DNA of 64,000 bases from Rachycentron canadum (Eukaryota; Chordata; Actinopteri; Carangiformes; Rachycentridae): NCBI GenBank assembly GCA_038496675.1, contig CM076656.1:17695662-17759661 (forward strand), given 5' to 3'. Positions 49,273-62,900 of this stretch are shown here, in pieces. How positions within the stretch are numbered: the stretch's first letter is position 1; each line of letters starts with the position of its first letter. Below the pieces are notes generated by a model, which saw only the letters and a program-made list of their open reading frames with translations, was not told the DNA's origin and made no database searches. The translations under genes were made by a program, and so were the position numbers.

Positions 49273-51602
49273 GCATATTAAAACCTATATTATCATGTAA
49301 GATAAGAGCAGTTGTTAATTCATACAGAGTGGGGAGGAGGAGGGTAACGTTGTGTTTGTGCTCAGGTCTTTCAAACAGATACTGCCTGCCCATACTTTGG
49401 GGTCCTGTGATGAAAACATTGTCATTGAAAAGAAAATCTAGTGGATAATTAGCACTTATGAGTCCTTGTTAAAATCCAAAATGAACTCTTAGCACAAGAT
49501 TTTACGGGTTCGCACTCAAACTGCCATCTGTGAAACTTAACAATAAACCAGTCAGTAATGCTAGATACACCCTCCTACTGTAAAAAGTTGTATGAACAAG
49601 GTGCTGGGAAGCCGACCACTGTGGGGTTATGTACTCTGGTGGAGGAGCATCTGGAGCTGTCACACCACGGCCCCCGCTAATGATGAGTATTCAGGCATAC
49701 TGGAAAAAAAAGAGAGAGAATTTGATGTTAAAATGTGATAGTTAACTACATCAATGGTTGATTAAAGGGCAAAGAATATAGAGTGGACAGGTGGGTGGTG
49801 GTGTTGTTTAAGCTCCTTAGACATTAGTTAGAGGGATTCATTGTCTGTCTCAGCTCTCACTGCTTTGGGGTCGGGCAGATTGTGCTGCCAAGGCAGCCAA
49901 GACGTTCTGATTGGAGAATTTAATCCTCTGTTCTTTATTCCCCACTCCCTTACTACCTCACCCTCTTCAAACACTACATGGCACAGGAAAGGGTTGACAG
50001 AGCCATCAGCTACCCCCCTGAGTTAGTTTTTCTGCATTCATACTTGAGTTTCTTTGAAAGTAAAACAATTGGAGGTGAAATTTAAAGGCCAGTGATGACC
50101 AAACTATCCTTGAAATAATCCATTATTTTGCTCTTAAAACTGAATGGACAACAAAAGTAAACTGAAATGCTGGATGTACTTATACTGAGGACACCCTCTC
50201 TGACTGCTTTTCTGTCATATGAGAGCAGTTCAAGCCTTAAGGCCCAGGAAGCCCTACATAGATACAGATCTATCTGAAGTAAAGTCTCTGGAGGTGCATG
50301 AGGGTGTGTACAAATGAAACCTTTATCTTCAAAGTAGGGCGACATATTGTGTTTCTGTAAAACTACATCGTCTTATCACTACACTGAAGCAGCTACTAAA
50401 AAAAAGAATGGTTTCAATCTAAGAAACCACTGCTGTTAATTCTTTGTAAAGCATTTTAAGACAATCACATGACAGATGTTGGATATCTAGCTTTATTCAA
50501 TTTTTCAGCCAGGTTTGCTTTGCACTGCTGGGACAGTGCTTTTCCCCATACCTCATGTTATCTCATACAGTATGAAGGGGTATTACCCCTTTTTTTTTTT
50601 TTTTTTTACTGTGTACACAAGACAGTGGCATAGTGGGATTGTGCAATATTGTCTTTCCCATTGTTCTCAGTGTGTTGGGCCTTTGTTGCCATGTATTACA
50701 GTTAATATTTTCACAAGCACTCCAGCACATGTCAACCTTGCAGCACAGCAAAGTAATAATATTTAGAATATAGCGAACCAAATACACAGCCAGCTATGAG
50801 ACAAGTAGACTACCAGCTAATGTGACCAGATGATGCTTACAGATTGTAACGAAGTTCAATACTTTGTGTGTTAAAGTCAGATAGTGTTAAAAGCTGATTT
50901 CAAAAGATTCAGCATACTTTACAGTTTTTGCAGGCCTAGATTCTGTCCAGGGGGCAGTACTGGAGATCTGCACTTACGTTTCCGTTTACTCAGGGAGATA
51001 GCTGGGCTCTCTGTCCTACAGTGTCTGTTAGTCTAGCTAGCAAGACACCTTGCACCAACATAGAAGACCTTAAAACCTTGATCACTGTGTACAGTACATG
51101 TTCTTGTGAATGTTTGATTACAGAAGTATCAAAGATTTTACCCCTGTCTAATATCATTATTGCAAGACTTTTTCAAGTTTCAGTAATAGATGAAATAGGA
51201 TATATAAAAAAAAAGTAAATATAGTAAAATAAATATAAATGATGGATTATAATCTCAGAATCTTGTGTTGGTTTTGTTGTGATCTTTTTGTTTCTTAATT
51301 TTTATCCGTATATGTACTGTTTGGGGTTTCGTTTCTCATCAGTTTAGTGTCCTTTTTGTCTTGGAGAGATGTAATTCTATTTTTTTTAAAGAGCATTTTT
51401 AAAGATGTCTCCCTAAAAGTTTCTCTTTTGTCATGATCCTTCTGTTTATGATATTTTCATTCTATTTTAAGATTATTATTATTAAATCCATATAGATTTT
51501 AATAAGAAATAATTTATATGTCATGGATATAAGGCCCAAGAGGTTTTAACACAGTAAAGTGTTATTGCACAATGGTGATACAATATGTGGATTTAAGAAT
51601 GT

Positions 51603-51608
51603 AATAAA
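51603..51608 (+). terminator. Polyadenylation signal of the ROR gene
   Basis: AATAAA, with an A-rich cleavage zone about 15 nt downstream followed by GTTGTAGTGGTTTTT. It marks the probable 3' end of the receptor mRNA. Confidence 0.6.
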
Positions 51609-51714
51609 AGTCTTTTTACAATGAAAAAAAAGTTGTAGTGGTTTTTATCCTGTTATATTCTAGTCATATAAAATGATACATTAATCACAGTTTCATGAAA
51701 CAGATCAGGTGATA

Positions 51715-52365
51715 CAGTACATGTAGTCCAGACCCCTTCATTTTTCACATTTTATGTTGCAGTACTGTGCCATAATAAAAAAAGACATTTCTTTTCTCAT
51801 CAATCTGCGCTCAATAATGACAAAGTGAAAACAGATCTTTTTTTGCAAATGTATTTAAAATTTTAAAAAATGTTAATATCACATTGTAACTTTGCTGCAA
51901 CATTTGAAATTTTCCCATTTTTTTCTTGGTGGTCAATCTAATTGATTGTACACGACTTTGAAAAACACCTTTCTATATAAGGCCTAAAAGCTGGCCATGA
52001 ACATCAGAGCCAAAACTAAATGATGGGGTGGAAGAAACTTCCTGCAGAGCTCATAGGCAGGATTGTGCTGATGCACAGATCAGGGGAAGGATACAAAAAC
52101 ATTTCTGATCTATTGTAGGTACCAAGAGCACAGTGGACTTTTAAACGCTTAAATAGAACAACCAGGAACTGGACCTGGCTGCCCAGCTAAACTGAGCAAT
52201 TAAGGGAGGAGGGCCTTGGAAAGAGAAGTGTCAAAAAACTTGATGGCCGCTCTGGCTGAGCTCCCGAAATCCTGAGTAGAGGTGGCAGAGACCAGAAGCA
52301 CCATGACTGCACCACTCCACCAATATCTGAAGGAAACCAAACATGGTGGCTAGAAATGCTTGTCC
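51715..52365 (+). mobile_element. Truncated, decayed Tc1-like transposon, 5' part
   Basis: Begins with an inverted-repeat-type end (TACAGT, then CCAGACCCCTTCATTTTTCA) and the usual Tc1 leader (ATAATGACAAAGTGAAAACA). The transposase reading direction follows, with words CTTCCTGCAGAGCTCATAGG, CACAGATCAGGGGAAGGATA, CCAAGAGCACAGTGGACTTT and CTCTGGCTGAGCTC. These correspond to the N-terminal helix-turn-helix region of fish Tc1 transposases. The frame is broken by stops and indels. The DDE catalytic part and the right end are absent, and the copy stops near a poly-A run (52377-52394). It is an inactive fossil between the ROR gene and sh3gl1. Confidence 0.8.
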
Positions 52366-53540
52366 TGGAAGTTTAAAAAAAAAAAAAAAAAAAACAAACT
52401 CTAAAAGGGCAATTTAAAAAGGGACCATAAAATTGTATTTTCTGACTCATTTAGATGAACCCAGTTCCTCTGTGTCACTAAACAATACACCTATTTTAGC
52501 TGCCCCTTGGATGACATTCACAACACTATGCTGACATTACGCACTTAGATTATACAGTATTTGCTCTACAAATACTACCTTTGTCTTGCGTCAAAGTTAA
52601 CTGCACCGAAGGAGTAAAACTTATCTATCTTTGCCACTTTTGCCATTCTGGTTTATATATTCAATGTTAAAGTAGGAGGAAAATGATAATCTCTGTTGGA
52701 AACATCTAGTGCATCATAAGCAGCAAATGGTAGATAATAACTGCAGTTCTCAAGATGGGGTTCACAAACCCCACCAGGTCCCTGAGTGTGTTTTTAATCC
52801 AGGTAAAATGACTTCATCTTTATGACTTTATCTTTAAAAGCACAGTGTCTCTCCTCTCCAATCACAAAAAATATGCTCCCCTACCTCCCCGCCATGATAT
52901 TAGGCTGTTTCTGAGCAACAAAGACATGTTGCTGAAGTTCTTAATTACATTGAGCACCACAAGTGAAATTCAGCTCACCTTAACTGTCAGATTATTATCG
53001 TCAGAAATCTCAGAGATGTTTATCTTAAAACCTTTTTACACAAATCCAAAAGTAGGACAGTGAAAAAAAAAATGGGACAGTGTGAAGTTTTCAAGTTATG
53101 GCTGGTTTACCATCCAGATAAGGCATGCAACTGCTTTGCCTCCCCCCCAGAACTGAAATGGCCCCAAATACTTTCAGGCCTGCCTTTTCTCAGATGGTTT
53201 GCGCTGATTTAACTTAAATTTTGCTCGAGGATATGAACAACTAGAGCTCAAGATAAACTGCCTCGATAAAGGGCCTTAAAATGGGTCTCTTATTGCCTAA
53301 TTATTGATCTATTATCTAATTTTGCAGCCTGTTTTTTTGTGGACGTATTTTGCATTTCCTTAAAATGACCTCAGAGAAAATGTAGGGCACAGTGCTTATA
53401 CACTGTCCAAACTATAGAGAAAGTAGGATTGAAGGAGCCATCACTTGCATAGAGTAATCATCCTATTTATTTTTGCCTTCTCATTTCTCCTGTATTTATG
53501 AGAAGGGTGGACGTGTATTGGAGGGGGTATGTGCCTGCTC
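52366..53540. other. Intergenic sequence between the ROR gene and sh3gl1
   Basis: A poly-A tract is followed by unremarkable AT-rich DNA. No reading frame is convincing and no RNA gene was recognised. Confidence 0.5.
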
Positions 53541-53543
53541 CAT

Positions 53544-53559
53544 CCAGCAGGGGGCAGTG
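53544..53559 (+). promoter_or_regulatory. CTCF-like motif upstream of sh3gl1
   Basis: CCAGCAGGGGGCAGTG is a near-perfect vertebrate CTCF core. It lies about 410 bp before the sh3gl1 start codon, at the edge of the CpG-rich promoter and between the ROR and sh3gl1 transcription units. An insulator or promoter-proximal anchor is plausible. This is motif evidence only. Confidence 0.5.
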
Positions 53560-53619
53560 TGCCATAATCTAAACATCAGGCTGAATCTGCCGTGTTAAAC
53601 TCGGGAAACTTGATTTCTT

Positions 53620-53956
53620 CAAAGTGGCTTGAGGCAGAATTGGTGGCTCGTATCAACGTATCAATCCACCGGGAAACTTTCGCGCCGGGCGTTGACTGCG
53701 GAGGTTGTTTCCCCACCTCTCATCTCACCTCACCCCCGGGTTATCTTCGGTGACAGTGGAGGAGAATCACCCCCTCGACGTGGACGTGGTCAGTTGGCGT
53801 GTCCCGACTTGGAGTGACGGCTGTGCTATCCTATGAGTCCTCCTAAACATTACAGCAACTGGCCCCTTTCCTCCCAAACTACACCGCTAACTTTAGTACT
53901 TTTGTGACCTATTTACAACTTCAGCGTCGGAACTTGAAGACAGCCGGGGTTTCAAG
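53620..53956 (+). promoter_or_regulatory. sh3gl1: CpG-rich promoter and 5' UTR of sh3gl1
   Basis: A CpG-enriched stretch (GCGCCGGGCG near 53681, GACGTGGACGTGG near 53778) without a TATA box, running into the ATG at 53957. A 24-codon upstream frame starts at ATG 53833 and stops at TGA 53905-53907. A reverse-strand ROR-type site covers 53905-53915. The exact transcription start is unknown. Confidence 0.6.
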
Positions 53957-56900
53957 ATGTCTGTAGCGGGCCTGAAGAAGCAGTTTTACAAAGCCAGTCA
54001 GGTTTGCACAACTTTTTTCTCCCTTTCTTCTTCTTCTTTCTCTTTAGCTAGCAACTGTCATGTATCGTTAGCAGCTAGCATCGTTTAGCACCAGTAGCTA
54101 GTAACGGTTAACGGCTGGCTAATGTTGATAAAAGCTGTGTTAATGTGTCATGTTATTGTGTGTTGACGGCAGGAGGCAATAATTACAAACCATTTTGTGT
54201 AAGTGTGTCAAATGTCAGTGTTATTTTTATTTGGCACTGCGTGTTTTTTTGTTTTCGTTTGTTTTTTGTAACAGCTAACGTTAAAGTTAAACAGGCATCT
54301 TCGGACATGAAGTAATGCTAACTAATTTAAACTGATGCTAAATAAAGTTATCATGCTACAATAAGCCATTTATGGTGCCTTTAAATCACCTTACACAGCG
54401 GTGAACCAATTCAGATCACTCAGTTCACATCCTGTGGTAAACATTAGCCCCGTTTGCCCCAGGGACTCTCCGGGTGAGTCAGTACAAAACTATATACTTA
54501 AAACTAGGACAATGCGACCAAACCGAGCCAGAGCCTCCTTTTTTTTTTTTTTTACCATGGGTGAAACCTGAACAAATTTTAGTTGTGGTTCTTTGAAAAC
54601 ACCTATTTCCACCCTCCCCCAGCTGTGTTTAGTGTTCACACAGATCAATATTTGAGGGGTAAAGCTTTTGCACCCACTGCATTGAAAATGTCACAGCTGG
54701 CCATGGAGGTGATGTCTGTATACTGGTGTGAATGTTTTTAATTTTGTCCCAGCTTCTCTGGGCGGGGACGACTACAAAGATTTTTGAGTCTTTTTTCTTC
54801 CTACCCCTGCTGATCTAAGCAGGAAAGACATTTGGTTTCTGCCCCAGCTTCCTGTCAGGAACAGGCTCAGATCCCTGCTGGTTTGGTTTTGAGGGAGGGG
54901 AGAAAAAAAAAACACAAATTGCAAGCTGTCATTTCAGGCCTGTTGGTACTGGCTGTAATGGAAATGAGTAGTAAAGGTAACTGGGAGAGATTAAGTGGAT
55001 TAATGCAGGAGAAAGTGTCCCCTTTAGGGATGATGAGGTGAGAGAGCAGAAGAGTGTTTTCCCTTTATTTGACTGCAATGCAGCTGCTGCTCTTGCCAAA
55101 AATCCATGAGAGTCAATAACTCTTGACATACCTCAGATTTTCTGCACTGGAGCCATGCAGGAAGTTGGCTGTGGAAATGATATCGGTGCCTCGTAGTGCA
55201 CACATCCTTTTTTTTTTTCTCTTTTTTTTTTTTTAATTTAAAAAAAAAATTTTTTTTTTTACTTTACTATCTCTCCTTTCCTCTCTGTGTGAGAATTAGT
55301 ACACTAAATCCTAAAATCTGATATTTCACACTTATAAGACACTGGAAACCACCATAACAAATTACAATTGGAGAAGTTCTGGATGTGGTAGTAGGTAGGG
55401 TTTGTCCCAGACAAATTTTAGACCTTATCCAGGAAGAATAATTGTGCAGTTTATCTTATGTGCAGGTAATCTATGCACCAATAAAGTTAAAAGTCTAAAA
55501 TGTTTGGTCAGAGTTATGGTCAGATGCAAGGACAAGGGATAACACTTAGAAATATTGCAACGGACAATGCCGCTCATGTGAAGCACCATCTGATGTGAAG
55601 AAAACATCAGACACATTTGAAATAGAGATATAATGAGCTAACTGTTGCTGCCCTTACCTTGAGTTTAACAATCACTAATAACAGCAAACTGAGATGAGAC
55701 AGAGATGCCCAGTTACACTGTTTGGTCACCAGAAATTAATGGACTCCTGCCAGACAACTGCAGTCAAGAATGGCCTTAGTAAAATTGTAATATCCAGTGG
55801 TTACTTTTTATGACTCTTTTTAGATTTTAACCCTGGAAGAAGCATCAAATCTATATATCTATATACTATAGGAAGTATATAACTCATATTACTTTTATTA
55901 ATTTTCTTAATGGATTTATTGGACCACTCAAAACCTGAACATTTTGCAAGCAGCACACTTTATTCCCCCTGGCCCAAAATGTTCATCATATTGGACGCTT
56001 AAACAGAGCGAAGTCAGGAGAGATTAGTTTACAGATAGGTGGATAAAAAGTAGATTAGAGTCAGGTCCAAACATCATCGAGGATTAAACTGGTTTATAGG
56101 AATTATAATCAGTCCTCAGTATAATCCCCATTTTGGTTATTTTTACTCTTAATCAAGATCAAGTCATAATGCAGGTGCAGGTGAAAGGACAGGTGCAGGT
56201 GCATTTACTGTAAAATGATATTAGGTTGTGCTGTCAAAGCTGATGAGTGCTTGGCTCCTGTAGGTGTATAAAGGGTTAAATAATCATTGAAGGTTTTCAG
56301 ATTTACTGCAAACAACCAAGAGGGAGTTGGAGTTTGAATCAAATGGTCATCTTGGTTGAACATTTGCTAAGCTCCATTTATGTAATGGGAATGTCAGCCA
56401 GCTTCTTATGTTGGCTGGTAAATTTTAACACCTTCCCTTTCTGTGATCAGTCACAGTAAAATAATTTCCTTTTTGAAGTGACGTTTGCTCACATACTGTG
56501 GTGACAGTGATGTCTTTTTATAACCAGCTGTGACCTCACACAGGTGTAAGACTAGGATGTCATTTTGTTTTCTCTCACCATGTCTGTTTGAGACGACCCT
56601 GCATTTGAAGCCATTTTTTTTCACCCTTTTAATTCCACTCTGAAAATGTCTCATTACATATCACAGCTTGATCAAAGGCCATCATGTGTTCTGCAGGTAA
56701 TACGTGAGTTTGAAGTGAGAGCGGAACAAAAAGTGGTTTTACCCACCACCTGTTGTTTACCACCTGATTTCCATGTGAAGCGTTACAAATGAAAAATAAA
56801 CAATAGGAATCCACAGCAGGCCACTACTTTGCCTCTTGACACATACTTGGTTCCTAGGCCTCTGTATAAAACAACACTATTCTGGGGCTTGCAATCTTAA

Positions 56901-59900
56901 AGCCACCTGAAGCCAAACAAAAGCCTGAACCATGCTTTGTGATAGTGCACTACTATTTAACTAATACCCAGTCATTATGATGAAAAGAATACCTGTTACA
57001 GTAGGATCCCTCTGTGTAGCTTTACGTGTTGTTTATCCCAACACTTCCAGATGAAAACCTTCTGTGGATGTGTTTGGACTCTGTTACTCTGAGCTTGTGT
57101 GCATGTAAATAAAATGTTACCTTAGGTCGGAGAACTGAATGATTTCATCACCAAAGGAAAAAGGTCAACAATATTTAGTGGCTAGTATTCTGATAATTCA
57201 CACTTCTACATCCCAAAATAAGAAAAGATTAGAAGTTTAGTGTCTTATGATAGGAAGAGGAAACACCCAACTATGAATTAAATTGATCACCATTCCCTAG
57301 AAGTCTTAAGATAGCAAAAACTTAGCACTGCAAACCATAATCTTATCCTTCCTTGGAGGCAGTCAAATGTTGAGTAGTCTCAGAGTTGAGGCTGTATCTT
57401 TACTTGTGACCCGAATCCCTCAAGGCCCCCTGTCATGTGCCTTCTGTGTACAGCAGAGATTCAGCACTATAACATGAAGATACTAATACTAGATGGCTAA
57501 GTTTGTCATCTGCTGCTGAGAAACCTCGATGCACTTTTATTTTCTGTTTTAGAGTTATACGTTGGACTCTGAGTAATAGTAGAACATACTTATTTAAATT
57601 TTACATATATATATATTACATATATTACATATTTATTTGCTTTGTGTCCATCATAATGGTCTTTAAATGAGTGTTTCTGTCAGGCCCAGAAAGTCCTGGT
57701 AATTCCCATAACCACAACATGGTCCCTAACAGTAGTTTGAGTCATAAAGGAAATTACTCAAACTGCCGTTACTCTGTCATAAATGATTGAATTTTACTAA
57801 GGAAAGGAAAGAAAAGGAAACTAGCATCTTAATCATGATCATCATTATTGTCAAGATCACGTTGCCTTCGTGTCAGTATTGAAATTAGATTACATTGATC
57901 TGAAAACTAATTCACTTGACACTAATAAGTCAACCTGCCTGAATAATCCCCAATTATTCACATGCTTAGTTTTTTTTTATGAATCTTATATTTACAATAG
58001 TGTTTCACAGAATTAAATTCAAATATCAAATGTTTTTATTCCTTTTCCAGGATCTCTGTTGTGGTGTTTTATTAACTGTCCAGACAGCTTGATTTGACCC
58101 ACTGTTAATACTGTGGGAAATATTTAAAGATTAACATCAGTGTTGTTCCAATTTCAGACAGATTCCTAACAGCATGTAGTGTGACAAAAGTTTTATTTCT
58201 ACAAAGGTACTGTGACAAATTCTGACTGGAGTCACGAAAACCAAAGAAAAGCACAAATTAGCCATTGTGGTTTGCTCTTGTCTCTGTAGAGTAGGTCTAC
58301 AAGATACAACGAAGGTCTGTTGTGTGCCATTTTTATTATCTTAGCAGTGGTAATGGAAATAGTTTTTCTGCCTGTTCCACTTGGAGAAACTCATATAGTT
58401 CATGGACACAGCAGCAAAGATTTTAATTATCATAAATTGTCACGGCAGCAGTTTTATTGCAAAGCCAGAGTAACCGTTTCATTTAATTTACCTTTCTGAC
58501 TCTGACTCTTTTTGACCCTTCTCATAATAATGAATAATGCATAATAAACTATGTAGGCTACAACAGCTCTTGCACTGTACATGTACAGAAAAGGGGCTGA
58601 TTTCCATCTTTTATGCTTTTGCCAGACCTAAAAACAAGCTGAGAGATGCACATGCTTTCAATTAGCATGTTTTAGTTTACTTAAGTTGTAGCATGTTGTC
58701 AGTTTTGAAGTAGAAATAATGGAGTTAGTTTGTTCTACATTTCTTCATCCTGTGAAGCATAAACGGAAGGAATTGTGTAACACTGTTCATCTTGTTATTC
58801 GTTGTTTGATTTCTGGTGCTTTGCTGCTCTGTTATCTGTTCTTGTTAGTTTTTGATTATAGGGTAAAGGTAGGATTAGTACAACACAATATGCTGCACTC
58901 CACATATACGATATCCTAAAACAAGACATGTCCATTATTGTTTTTCTACACAGAAAGCATTTGAATGCATCAATTAGACATGAGCTGAAAGCCTTATGAG
59001 CAGCATTCATTAATTTGCACTCTTCTCTCTCTCCCTTGTTTCTGTCTTCCTCTCTCTCTCTCTCCCTCTAGATGGTAAGTGAGAAAGTCGGAGGCGCAGA
59101 GGGAACTAAACTTGATGATGACTTCAGAGACTTGGAACGGGTAAGAGAGGAATCGTTCTATGGAAATGGCTTCAATCAAAGCTGTTGGCTTGGCTGTCTT
59201 TTTGGGGTTTTTTTTGTTTTTTGACAGTGTACAAACATGCTACCTTCACTTCTATCTGCACCTCATTTAAAGTGTTAATGAAGAACTTTCAAAGCTGTGG
59301 ATGAGTGTGAAAACTTGACATTAGATTCCTGAAATGTAATAGTGGAGCCAAAAGAATTGGCGCAATACTCTGATACTTGAAACTGTTGAAGTCATTTTGA
59401 AAGCAAAAATTGCCAAAAATTTACTGGTCCAGGTCTCAAGTTGTCTAATATGAGAGTAAATTGAATTAAAAAAACAGCCAGTTCCAATTATTTAACACTG
59501 TGCCCTGGTTAAGAGCCCTATGTCATGTGCATGTGAATTTAAGGTATTAATAAATATTATATTTTGTGTATCCATAATTTAAAAGAATAATTTAGTGAGA
59601 TATGTTTTTTAAATACTTGTGCAAAAAACTATGAGCAAGCACGTGTAAGTAATGTCTAACAGAAGCTTAATCAGGATACATCTTTTGTTTGTGACCTTTA
59701 CTCTAGTTTTGTGCAGTAGCTCTACGTTAGCTCTGTTGTGATGTTTGTGTGTGTGCTCACTGTGTTTTGTAGAAAGTAGATGTGACCAGTAAAGCAGTAG
59801 TGGATGTAATCTCCAAAACATCCGAGTACCTTCAGCCCAACCCAGGTGAGAACGTAATCTGCTTACATGTATGTATTTAGACTGTTTAAAACTCTTTGAT

Positions 59901-62900
59901 CAACATTTGTTTCAACTCCCTGTCCCCAGCATCTCGGGCCAAACTATCCATGTTGAACACCATGTCTAAGATTCGTGGTCAGGTGAAGAATCCGGGCTAT
60001 CCTCAGGCCGAGGGGCTGCTAGGGGAGTGTATGGCCAAGTATGGACGGGAACTGGGGGAGGACACTAACTTTGGTAAGATGAGTGTGTCTATGTGTTGGG
60101 GTTTAGAATAATAAATTCCTGGCAGACAAATGTTGTCTATGTAATAATGGTTTTAGTGTGTGCAGGGTTGTGCTTGTGTGCTTCAGCAGAACTGTTTACA
60201 GATATCATCTGTTTCTATAATTGTGGTCTGATTGTTGTAATAACTACAAATGTAAACTGTAAATTTCCAAATATCACTGAGCCTTTAATGTTTGTCTGTG
60301 TGGTTCAGGTGGAGCACTAGTAGACGTAGGAGAGGCCATGAAGAGAATGGCAGAAGTCAAAGACTCTCTAGACATTGATGTCAAACAGAACTTTATTGAT
60401 CCGTTGCAAGGACTCTGTGACAAGGACCTCAGAGAGATACAGGTATTTACCAATAAACTCACTTTGTTGACTGATGATTGTTGTGTTTCAACATGAAAAG
60501 AAACCAGTCAAAGTCATCCCTCTTTTTTTGTCAAACTGTAGTTCTTGTGAGATAATAAATAACCACCAAACTAACTGCCTCTGACCATTACAGCACCACC
60601 TTAAGAAGCTTGAAGGCCGTCGCCTGGACTATGACTACAAGAAAAAGCGTCAGGGCAAGATCCCAGATGAGGAGGTCCGACAGGCGCTGGAGAAGTTTCA
60701 TGAGTCAAAGGAAGTGGCTGAGACCAGCATGTACAACTTGCTGGAAACTGACGTGAGGAGTTATTTCATACTGTTCAGTGTGTGTTGTTAATGTTCGTAT
60801 ATTAGCATAATTTGAAGGCCTATCCCCCTTGAAATGAAAAGAATTGTAACTGCATCCAAAGGCCAGGCATTTCTCTCTGATCACCGTTATCTATTTCATC
60901 AACTATAAAGATAGCTTCTGATTGTTAGTCATCCTTAACACAACATTCCAGCATTTGTGACTTTTACCCACTTTGGGTAAAAGAATATTCATGTGCCTCA
61001 AATATAAAAATACAGATTCAAAATTCCTCAATCCCCAATATGTTGATCTGCAGATATTAATGAGGAAAATTTCAAAGGATAGATGCAGTTTTTTTTGTTT
61101 TGTTTTTTTCACAGACTGGGCCTTCTTGTTATAGCTATTGCCACAACTTTATCATGTCAAACATTTCATCACTTGCTTCACTACAGAGTTTACCCAAGCT
61201 TCAAACTGAGCTTCAAAAGGCTGCTTTCCACTGCACACCCACATAACAAACATAGCACTAGTTACACTTGTAGAGATTGATGCAACACACCCATTAAGCA
61301 CAAACAACACTGACACAACAGATAAACATGCCTTTAAATAGCTTAGATGAACAGTTATAATATTTAATCACTATTTGGGTTTCTCAGTTTCTCAGAGCTG
61401 TTGTTTGCCAGGTACATAAAAGCAGGTGAACACACTTGTAGGTGAGGAGGCAAAGTGTGAAACTGATTAGAGCATACACTCAGTTGCCAGTTTATTACTG
61501 CAGGTACACATACCTATAACAAAGGTAGCCTAATACAACAGTCCTACAATAAACCCTCTGTCATAAATTTTGAGATTTCAGTTTGTGTTGGAACAGTTTT
61601 AGAGAAGTTGACGCAACTTTATGATCATTTTAAAGTCTGCAGTTTGTGTTGCTATTAAACTGTGTTGTATTATACAGAGACGTGTTTGTTCAAGACTTTA
61701 TTGATCCACAGGGGAAATTATGTTATGTTACAGTTGTTCCCTCAGAAGTAGAGATATAGTAGAATAGTACAGAGAATAAGAAAAGAATAGAGAATAAGAA
61801 ATATGATTATTTACAAATATAAATGGGTAAGATAAAGATACTATAATCTATGACAACTATATACATATCTAAGAAAGTAAAAATGGAAACCTGTAAAGAA
61901 CTTTGAAAATTGCTCTTGTTGCAAACAGCAGAGGAAAAGGGATGGACAAAATAATAGAAACATCCCTCCCACTACAACCCTCAGAAACTACATCCTCCCA
62001 AATGATTCAAAGTTGAATTAGTACATTAATAAAGTGGATTATTGGTAGGCAGGTAAGGGGTTAGTTTGATTATTGCAATATAACTAGTGCAGGAGTAAGT
62101 TTTTTTTTTGTTCCATATTTCCCCTTTCATAATATTTCCTATGACTGTTGAAATACTAGATGTGTGTACTTTTTAGTGCAAAAGATAATTTTTAAACTTT
62201 TGAATACAGTAGTCTGGTCAGTTAATCTATTAATTACCCTCTGATTGTTTCATATAAAGCAAAGCAGACCATGGGTTATGATTGTTTTGTCAAAGAAATG
62301 TATAGATTATTTATTACCAATATACTTCATGATAAGCTATGACCAAGGTGCAGAATATGAAGCACTGGAGCTATTATGAACTGTATTATTTATTATCCAG
62401 AATATTGAACTGTTTGTCCTTTAGACTGGTCAGTACAATTACATTGATTGTCTTGCACATTTGTGTGTGTGCAGATTGAGCAGGTCAGCCAGCTCTCATC
62501 TCTGGTGGAGTCCCAGCTGCAGTACCACAGACAGGCTGTGCAGGTGCTGGAGGAGCTTTCTGACAAACTCAGAGACAGGTGCAGTAATAAACCCTGACAC
62601 AAAAACCAATATACTGTATGATACTTCTGGCTGGCTTTTCAAGTCTAGTTTAGTCCCCCCCACACATCATTGTCAGCATCTGTTCATTTTAAGAATGTGT
62701 GATTCATTGATTTCTATTTTCGAACAGGATGAATGAGGCTCAGTCTCGACCAAGACGTGAATACACACCCAAGCCCAAACCTATCTTTGACTTTGGAGAC
62801 AACAACCATTCAAATGGCGGATACTCAACCTCAATGGCCCCTCCACCTTCATGCAACTCAGGTGAGAAAGAACTGATGGGCCCTAAAAAATATTTAAAAA

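Larger units (their letters stand above)
48244..51630 (+). other. 3' UTR of the ROR gene
   Basis: No reading frame follows TAG. The first well-placed polyadenylation signal with a downstream GT-rich stretch is AATAAA at 51603-51608, giving a UTR of about 3.4 kb. It contains long T tracts (48514-48547, 48843-48864 and 49094-49115), an AT/AC microsatellite at 49232-49272 and many AT-rich words. Long AU-rich UTRs are common in transcription-factor genes. An earlier AATAAA near 49541 may give a shorter form. Confidence 0.6.
59072..62578 (+). other. sh3gl1: BAR-domain exons of sh3gl1 (exons 2-7)
   Basis: Exon 2 (59072-59140) gives MVSEKVGGAEGTKLDDDFRD. Exon 3 (59773-59845) gives KVDVTSKAVVDVISKT and YLQPNP. 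Exon 4 (59930-60073) holds the loop and GLLGECMAKYGRELGEDTNF. Exon 5 (60309-60442) ends helix 2 (DSLDIDVKQNFIDPLQ). Exon 6 (60594-60752) carries the basic HHLKKLEGRRLDYDYKKKRQ face that meets anionic membrane. Exon 7 (62475-62578) ends the third helix (QLQYHRQAVQVLEELSDKL). All basic and hydrophobic positions expected of an N-BAR protein are present. Confidence 0.93.

Noticed and set aside
50940..50960. CCAGGGGGCAGTACTGG as a CTCF site
   Set aside because: Lacks the two-base spacer of the CTCF core seen at 53544.
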